Assembly: GCA_007695365.1 (NCBI GenBank) | Contig: REDV01000041.1 | Location: 1 to 37,947, forward strand | Length of the DNA stretch: 37,947 nucleotides | Direction of reading: 5' to 3' | From: Cryomorphaceae bacterium | GTDB lineage: Bacteria > Bacteroidota > Bacteroidia > Flavobacteriales_D > SKUL01 | In this document: piece after piece, positions 32,912 to 37,947 of the stretch | Numbering within the stretch: position 1 is the stretch's first letter | Layout: each line of letters starts with the position of its first letter | Notes under the pieces: generated by a model | The model's database searches: none | Told to the model about the DNA's origin: nothing | The model's input: only the letters and a program-made list of their open reading frames with translations | Position numbers and translations under genes: made by a program

Positions 32912-35401
32912 TTAATTGTCAGATTGCTCCCTGTTCAAGAACTGTTCCAAACTGTATTCATCAGGGATAAGCACCTGGCGTGCTTTGCTTCCCTCAAAAG
33001 GCCCCACCACACCGGCGGCTTCCAACTGGTCAATTATGCGTCCTGCGCGATTGTAGCCGAGCTTGAGTTTTCGCTGCAATAATGAAGCAGAGCCTTGTTG
33101 ATGAATAACCACCACACGGGCAGCATCTTCAAATAGATCGTCGCGGTCTGCGTCATCAAAGTCTGCCATACCACCGCTGCTTTCGTCCTGGTATTCAGGC
33201 AAGAAGTAGGCGCTGGGGTATCCGCGCTGGCTTCCGATGAATTGCGTGATTTCTTCCACTTCGGGTGTGTCCACAAAACCGCATTGGATACGGGTTGGTT
33301 CATTGCCCAGCGACAGCAGCATATCTCCGCGACCAATCAACTGATCGGCACCGCCGGCGTCCAGGATGGTGCGCGAGTCAATCTTTGATGTTACCCTGAA
33401 AGCAATGCGCGCCGGAAAGTTGGCCTTGATGATACCCGTTATCACATTCACCGACGGACGCTGCGTGGCAATAATCAGATGGATACCAATGGCGCGTGCC
33501 AACTGCGCAAGTCGTGCAATGGGGCCTTCCACTTCTTTTCCGGCCGTCATTATAAGGTCGGCAAACTCGTCAACTACCAATACGATATAGGGAAGGAACC
33601 TGTGCCCTTCTTCCGGGTTGAGCCTGCGCTTTACAAATTTGGCATTGTACTCCTTGATGTTTCGCACCTGCGCCATTTTCAGTAGCTCATAACGTTCATC
33701 CATTTCCACACATAGCGAATTCAAGGTAGTAACCACCTTGCTGGTGTCGGTAATAATGGCTTCCTCGGTATCGGGGAGTTTGGCCAGAAAATGGCGCTCA
33801 ATCTTATTGAAAAGGGTCAGTTCTACCTTTTTGGGGTCAACCAACACAAACTTAATCTGCGAAGGGTGTTTCTTGTAGAGAAGCGAAACCAGGATGGCGT
33901 TCAGACCTACCGATTTACCTTGTCCGGTAGCTCCTGCCATCAAAAGGTGGGGCATTTTGGCCAGGTCGGTTACAAAGGTCTCGTTCGAAATGGTTTTTCC
34001 CAGCGCAAGGGGCAATTCAAAGTCACTGTTTTGAAACTTGTCAGAAGCTATGAGCGAGCGCATGGAAACCACTTCGGGCTTGGAGTTGGGTACTTCAATA
34101 CCGATGGTTCCTCGTCCGGGAATAGGTGCGATAATTCTGATTCCAAGGGCGGCCAGACTAAGCGCAATATCATCCTCCAGGTTCTTGATTTTTGAGATAC
34201 GCACGCCTGCTTCCGGAACGATCTCATACAACGTTACGGTTGGCCCAATGGTAGCCTTGATGCGCGAAACACCTATTTTGTAATGTCCGAGGGTTTCAAC
34301 GATTTTGTTTTTGTTGGCCTCAAGTTCTTCCTTATCTACATTGATATTGCCGTCGCCATGCTTTTCAAGTATGTCGAGTTTGGGGAACTCATAGGACGAC
34401 AAATCGAGGGTAGGGTCGTAGTCTTCGAGATTTTTGAGGCGGTCTTCAATTTCTTCCTCGCTCAATTCTGCCTCCGGACTGCTAACTTCAACCTCCAGTT
34501 CGTCATCGGCAGAGCCTGCGTCCTGTGTTTCCCGGGGAGTTTCGGCCAATTGATCTGCTTCTTCTACGGGTGTTTCCGGTTCAACCTGCCTCACGGTAAA
34601 CTCGAGTTCCGCTTCGTCAATGTCATCCTCGTCATCGCTCAGCAAATCGTCAATTACGTCATGGCTTCGGCCCTCAAAGTCACTTTCATCCGGAATTTCT
34701 GCTTCTTGCTCAGGTTCAGCAACCGGATTTTCTTCGGAATCGGATACTCCTCCTGACCTAAAAAACCGCTGATATGTTGAACCAAACAGGCCGGTGAGTA
34801 ACTGCGGCGACAGATTGAAACCAACCATCAAAAAGCCAACCCAGCCAAAAAACACGAGGGCACCGGTACCGAAACCGCCAAGCGCGCTGTGCAGCCAGTG
34901 ATGAACATGATAACCGAATGCACCACCCAGGTAGGGATGGTTAACCCCGAACATTGCGGTGAGGGTGAGGGGCACGAGCAGAAACAGCGCCAGCAGGTAG
35001 GAAAGGGTTTTTCCTATGGGGAGCACCCAGGTTTTGAATAAAATGCGCAACCCCGTTAACCCGGTAATCAGCACCAGCCCGAAAGACATCACTCCAAACC
35101 CTGCGTGAATCAACAGGTGGCTGAGCAGTGCGCCAAATTTGCCGAGCCAGTTTTCAACCTCAATTTCGGGGTTCATCATAAACTCCCACCACGAACCGCT
35201 GAGTTGACTTTGGTCGTGTTTCCATGTGAAGAAAAACGAACACATAGCCACCGTAATAAAAAGGGTGATTAAGAGAAGGAGTAGGCCGATGATGCGCTTA
35301 AAACGCTCACTTTGCAAAAAGGCCAGCACACTTCCGATCACTGATCGCAATGTGCTGCCTTTGGTTTTGGTGTTTTTTTTTGCAGACGATTTCGCTGCCA
35401 T
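32912..35401 (-). CDS. ftsK: DNA translocase FtsK/SpoIIIE
   Basis: This 829-residue protein has an N-terminal membrane domain of about four helices (37-200), a highly acidic linker (220-325), then the RecA-like motor with Walker A GATGQGKS at 490-497 and Walker B VLVVDEFADL near 615. A C-terminal winged-helix gamma domain (about 765-829; AARVVVIHQQGSASLLQRKLKLGYNRAGRIIDQLE-type region) reads the polar KOPS-like sequences. FtsK pumps sister chromosomes apart and activates dimer resolution at the division septum. The linker is short compared with E. coli. Its promoter TAACTTTG lies 45 bases before the ATG. The lolA gene follows 10 bases after the stop. Confidence 0.97.
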   Translation of the reverse strand: MAAKSSAKKNTKTKGSTLRSVIGSVLAFLQSERFKRIIGLLLLLITLFITVAMCSFFFTWKHDQSQLSGSWWEFMMNPEIEVENWLGKFGALLSHLLIHAGFGVMSFGLVLITGLTGLRILFKTWVLPIGKTLSYLLALFLLVPLTLTAMFGVNHPYLGGAFGYHVHHWLHSALGGFGTGALVFFGWVGFLMVGFNLSPQLLTGLFGSTYQRFFRSGGVSDSEENPVAEPEQEAEIPDESDFEGRSHDVIDDLLSDDEDDIDEAELEFTVRQVEPETPVEEADQLAETPRETQDAGSADDELEVEVSSPEAELSEEEIEDRLKNLEDYDPTLDLSSYEFPKLDILEKHGDGNINVDKEELEANKNKIVETLGHYKIGVSRIKATIGPTVTLYEIVPEAGVRISKIKNLEDDIALSLAALGIRIIAPIPGRGTIGIEVPNSKPEVVSMRSLIASDKFQNSDFELPLALGKTISNETFVTDLAKMPHLLMAGATGQGKSVGLNAILVSLLYKKHPSQIKFVLVDPKKVELTLFNKIERHFLAKLPDTEEAIITDTSKVVTTLNSLCVEMDERYELLKMAQVRNIKEYNAKFVKRRLNPEEGHRFLPYIVLVVDEFADLIMTAGKEVEGPIARLAQLARAIGIHLIIATQRPSVNVITGIIKANFPARIAFRVTSKIDSRTILDAGGADQLIGRGDMLLSLGNEPTRIQCGFVDTPEVEEITQFIGSQRGYPSAYFLPEYQDESSGGMADFDDADRDDLFEDAARVVVIHQQGSASLLQRKLKLGYNRAGRIIDQLEAAGVVGPFEGSKARQVLIPDEYSLEQFLNREQSDN

Positions 35402-35446
35402 GTGTATTGGGCTTTCGCGGAAAAACTCCGCATTGCTTTAAGCTTC

Positions 35447-35454
35447 CAAAGTTA
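35447..35454 (-). promoter_or_regulatory. -7 promoter element TAACTTTG for ftsK-lolA
   Basis: An exact TAnnTTTG on the minus strand, leaving a 5' leader of about 40 bases, one of the longer leaders in this window. Confidence 0.55.
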
Positions 35455-35526
35455 GGTGAAACTACAGGAGCTCGCCCATCAAGCACGCTGCTGTTTTAAC
35501 AGCGGTTTGTTAACGAAATTCCGCGC

Positions 35527-36201
35527 TTATTCTCCTCCCATGGCGCCCATGGTTTTCTGAAACTCATTGAAGTCCATATGGGTGTATCCATCGGGGATTG
35601 AAAACTCATCTTCGCTTACTTTTCGCTTTTCAACACTTTCGGCTTCAAGGGTCATGATAAACTGGCCGGTAGAGGTGGAATACTTCAACGGAAAACCTTT
35701 CAATCCGGGAAGAGAGCTGTTCTTGCTGCTGGTGAGTTTGTCGGTGTAATAGATTTCAAGTACGATCTCCTGACCGTCTTCCTCCACGCGCATGATGGCT
35801 TTTTTGCAGTCGTATCCGGCAATGTTTTTTGTTTCGTTTACGTACTCAAAATCGGGCACATCGTCTTCGCCGCGCATCTCTTTTCTGCTTTCCTGATCAA
35901 GAACAACGGCCATTTTCTGTCCCATCATATCCATCAGCATCACACCGGTTTCGGCGGCGTTGTCCATAATGGTGGTTTGCTTCATTCCCATTGAGAGGGG
36001 CTGCTCCAGTTTGGTCATCTCTCCTTTCATGGTAGTGATGGATTGCGAGGGAAGCATGGAAGCGTAAGGTGCCATTTCTTCAGGAAGGTTCTCGTAGGTG
36101 ATCTTATAGGTAATCACGCCCTCAAAGGACTGCGCGTTCAGGTTAAAAACGAACCCAAGGGCAACCATGCTCAGGGACCAGCGAATCATCATGTTTTTCA
36201 T
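35527..36201 (-). CDS. Secreted GLPGLI/DUF4412-like protein (paralogue B)
   Basis: This 224-residue protein has a signal peptide ending NLNAQ (about 24). The mature part reads SFEGVITYKITYENLPEEMAPY, then KNIAGYDCKKAIMRVEEDGQEIVLEIYYTDKL. The same order (GVIxYKITxxxL, IAGxxCKKAI, IYxTD) occurs in the adjacent paralogue, so the two arose by tandem duplication and diverged. The layout fits the GLPGLI/DUF4412 group of Bacteroidota periplasmic or surface proteins with unknown function. It starts four bases after the stop of the paralogue and must be co-transcribed. It lacks the lipobox of its partner. An ATG at 36192 would also fit. Confidence 0.78.
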   Translation of the reverse strand: MKNMMIRWSLSMVALGFVFNLNAQSFEGVITYKITYENLPEEMAPYASMLPSQSITTMKGEMTKLEQPLSMGMKQTTIMDNAAETGVMLMDMMGQKMAVVLDQESRKEMRGEDDVPDFEYVNETKNIAGYDCKKAIMRVEEDGQEIVLEIYYTDKLTSSKNSSLPGLKGFPLKYSTSTGQFIMTLEAESVEKRKVSEDEFSIPDGYTHMDFNEFQKTMGAMGGE

Positions 36202-36205
36202 GGAG

Positions 36206-36949
36206 TTAAAAATTAAAGGTGGAAATTACTTCTTCTAGTTCTGCTTGCAGGCGCTCAACCGGTACACGGTCATAACCGGGTTCCGGAACGAGGCTCGATT
36301 CGTTTATTCCCAAACTTTGTACCGAAACTGCTTTGAAACGCATACGGATTCCCATTTGTTCGAGGTCGTATTGCAGCAGCACGCCGTCAATCTCGTGAAA
36401 CTGTGTGCACCAATTGGGGTTGGGTATGTTAATCGCGTCGGTGAAATAAATGGTCATTTCGGGCATGGAGATATGGTCAAAAATACCGATGGCCTTTTTA
36501 CAAGGTAATCCGGCAATGGTGTCCAACTCACCGGTTTCGATAATGGTTAGCCGGGGCATTTGATTGAGCTGCCCTAAAATATCCGACTCATTGTATTGGG
36601 ATTCAATCTTTTTCTTGAAGATTTTGATCTGATGAACCATACTGCGCTCGTTGCCGTTCACCACAAACCTGTTTTTGAATAGTCCCCCTACCGTTGATAA
36701 TTCTGTGGAATAAACGCCCTTGTTGAAGTGCATGGTCATCTTTTCCGGCAGGAGGCTCGTCATCAAACCGCTGTCGTCCTCGAGTGTTGGAAAGGTGATT
36801 TTGTACTCAATGACGCCCTGCTGGGGCCGCTGATCGAAAACCTTGATTTTGTCGCAAGACCCCAGTAAGAATATGATAACAAGGCATATAGCCGCATGAA
36901 AGGCGAGCGGCCTACGTTTCTGGAGTAAGGAAAAGTTGGTCATGATCAT
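36206..36949 (-). CDS. GLPGLI/DUF4412-like lipoprotein (paralogue A)
   Basis: This 247-residue protein has a lipoprotein signal (IIFLLGSC, Cys32). It shares a pattern with the next gene: GVIEYKITFPTLEDDSG, IAGLPCKKAIGIFDH and MTIYFTDAI. The two are lipoprotein and non-lipoprotein versions of one family in a two-gene operon with a four-base gap. The function is unknown; the family is linked to the outer membrane of Bacteroidota. A possible promoter is TATATTGG, one base off consensus, 14 bases before the ATG. The start could also be the ATG two codons later (36943). Confidence 0.78.
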   Translation of the reverse strand: MIMTNFSLLQKRRPLAFHAAICLVIIFLLGSCDKIKVFDQRPQQGVIEYKITFPTLEDDSGLMTSLLPEKMTMHFNKGVYSTELSTVGGLFKNRFVVNGNERSMVHQIKIFKKKIESQYNESDILGQLNQMPRLTIIETGELDTIAGLPCKKAIGIFDHISMPEMTIYFTDAINIPNPNWCTQFHEIDGVLLQYDLEQMGIRMRFKAVSVQSLGINESSLVPEPGYDRVPVERLQAELEEVISTFNF

Positions 36950-37057
36950 TCAGGGTGCCAATATAGTTAATCTGTGCTTTTGGAAGCAACCTTGTTTGTT
37001 TCAGTGCACAATATGTTTGTTTGAGAATGTTCAGGCCGGCTAATCGCAGTGCTTGTG

Positions 37058-37065
37058 TACCTTTG
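37058..37065 (+). promoter_or_regulatory. -7 promoter element TACCTTTG for the arginase-family gene
   Basis: An exact TAnnTTTG lies 16 bases before the ATG at 37082. No well-spaced -33 TTTG was found; two overlapping TTTG copies lie too far upstream (37016-37023). Confidence 0.55.
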
Positions 37066-37081
37066 CCGGAGATTTTTCACT

Positions 37082-37947
37082 ATGCATACCATACAGTTTG
37101 TAATTAACGAATCAGAAATAACCGCAGGCACACGAGGTGCTAGTCTTGGGGCAAAAGCGGTTGAAATAGAAGCGCTCAAGAAGAACGACGACCTTTTTGT
37201 GCGTTCCCCGGTGCACGCTATTGCCCACCGCAACAATGCCCTCTACGATCGTACGCGCTTTCCGCTGGCTAAGCGCATTGATGCTTTCAGCGAGGTGTTT
37301 GCTGATACGGCACGCGTGGTGGCAGATGTGATAGACTCAGGGTATTTTCCGCTGGTTATTTCCGGTGATCACGGCAACGCCGCGGGTACCATTGCCGGAC
37401 TTAAAATGGCCCGGCCCGACCAGCGAATGGGCGTGATTTGGATTGATGCCCATGCAGACATGCATTCGCCTTACACCACCCCTTCGGGCAACATGCACGG
37501 AATGCCGCTGGCTATTTGCCTCAACGAAGACAATGAAAGCTCCCGAATCAATGACCCCGACAGCGAAACATCGGGATACTGGAACAACCTGAAAGCTTTT
37601 GGCGATATCGCTCCCAAAATTCAGTACGACGACCTCGTTTTCTTTGGCGTTCGCGACGTGGAAGAACCAGAGGTTCAACTCATGCAGGAACGCAACGTGC
37701 CCAACTATACCGTTGAGACCGTAAAAAAACGCGGCGTGAAAAAATGCGTAACCGAAGTGCTTAACAAGCTCAAAGACTGCGATTATATCTACATTTCGTT
37801 CGACGTTGACAGCATGGACCCGAACATCGTTTCGAAGGGTACTGGCACGCCTGTGAAAAATGGGTTCCGTCCTGCTACCGTTCTCGAAATTATGCAACTC
37901 ATCATTGCTTCAGGCAAGGTAGCATGTCTTGAAATTGTAGAAGTAAA
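37082..37947 (+). CDS. rocF: Arginase/ureohydrolase family protein, truncated by window end
   Basis: The plus-strand frame from ATG 37082 stays open to the window end (288 residues visible). It shows all manganese ligands of the ureohydrolase family: SGDHGN (His97), WIDAHADMHSP (Asp122, His124, Asp126) and SFDVDSMDP (Asp241, Asp243). The TPVKNGF and LEIVEV stretches near the end also fit. Arginase hydrolyses arginine to ornithine and urea; agmatinase and formiminoglutamase are close relatives and cannot be excluded. Family members have about 300-330 residues, so only the last 20-40 are missing. The minus-strand open frame at 37337-37897 is antisense shadow. Confidence 0.92.
   Translation, partial: MHTIQFVINESEITAGTRGASLGAKAVEIEALKKNDDLFVRSPVHAIAHRNNALYDRTRFPLAKRIDAFSEVFADTARVVADVIDSGYFPLVISGDHGNAAGTIAGLKMARPDQRMGVIWIDAHADMHSPYTTPSGNMHGMPLAICLNEDNESSRINDPDSETSGYWNNLKAFGDIAPKIQYDDLVFFGVRDVEEPEVQLMQERNVPNYTVETVKKRGVKKCVTEVLNKLKDCDYIYISFDVDSMDPNIVSKGTGTPVKNGFRPATVLEIMQLIIASGKVACLEIVEV

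Noticed and set aside
37337-37897. A 186-codon minus-strand open frame at the right edge
   Set aside because: It is antisense to the arginase-family gene, whose metal ligands are all on the plus strand.

Overview
The window reads as chromosomal DNA of a Bacteroidota bacterium, most likely a Flavobacteriales-type marine or freshwater lineage. The evidence is a type IX secretion (type B) C-terminal sorting domain, a TamB/TamA pair in which the barrel protein is itself a lipoprotein, an ftsK-lolA pair, DUF4412/GLPGLI-like and DUF4349 proteins, and many copies of the Bacteroidota sigma-factor promoter element TAnnTTTG. Shine-Dalgarno sites are almost absent. No rRNA, tRNA, CRISPR array, intact transposase or integrase gene was seen.

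Layout. Positions 1-1850 are accessory DNA: a small lipoprotein gene and an intact MntA/HepT toxin-antitoxin pair lie between two ~71-bp direct repeats, followed by a REPIN-like inverted repeat. Then come a large secreted T9SS repeat protein (minus), a polyphosphate module ppk-ppx (plus), a lipoprotein (minus), a lipoprotein MsrA and an AstE/AspA-type metallohydrolase (plus), and the tamB-tamA operon (minus, 7.3 kb). Next are a [4Fe-4S] APS-reductase-like cysH translationally coupled to a sugar-nucleotide epimerase (plus), and an AI-2E-type permease coupled to a hotdog thioesterase (minus). A flavin-dependent halogenase-like oxidoreductase and a small membrane protein (minus) are divergent from a CotH-type lipoprotein kinase (plus). 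A redoxin plus cytochrome c/copper-monooxygenase operon (minus) follows. The right part holds a DUF4349 lipoprotein, a BatD-like secreted protein, an NhaC antiporter and a GlcD-type FAD oxidase (plus), a candidate small RNA (plus), ftsK-lolA (minus), a pair of paralogous envelope proteins (minus), and an arginase-family gene that runs off the right edge.

How the genes work together. Most of the window is housekeeping and cell-envelope biology: TamA/TamB and LolA for outer-membrane traffic, many lipoproteins, and T9SS cargo. To this are added polyphosphate turnover, methionine-sulfoxide repair, sulfate reduction and copper/heme redox chemistry at the cell surface.

The most notable observations are three. 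First, five genes have exactly four bases between TAnnTTTG and the start codon, which predicts leaderless mRNAs. Second, a free-standing small-RNA gene appears to sit at about 32.06-32.22 kb. Third, the toxin-antitoxin module is flanked by repeats whose second copy can fold like a cassette recombination site.
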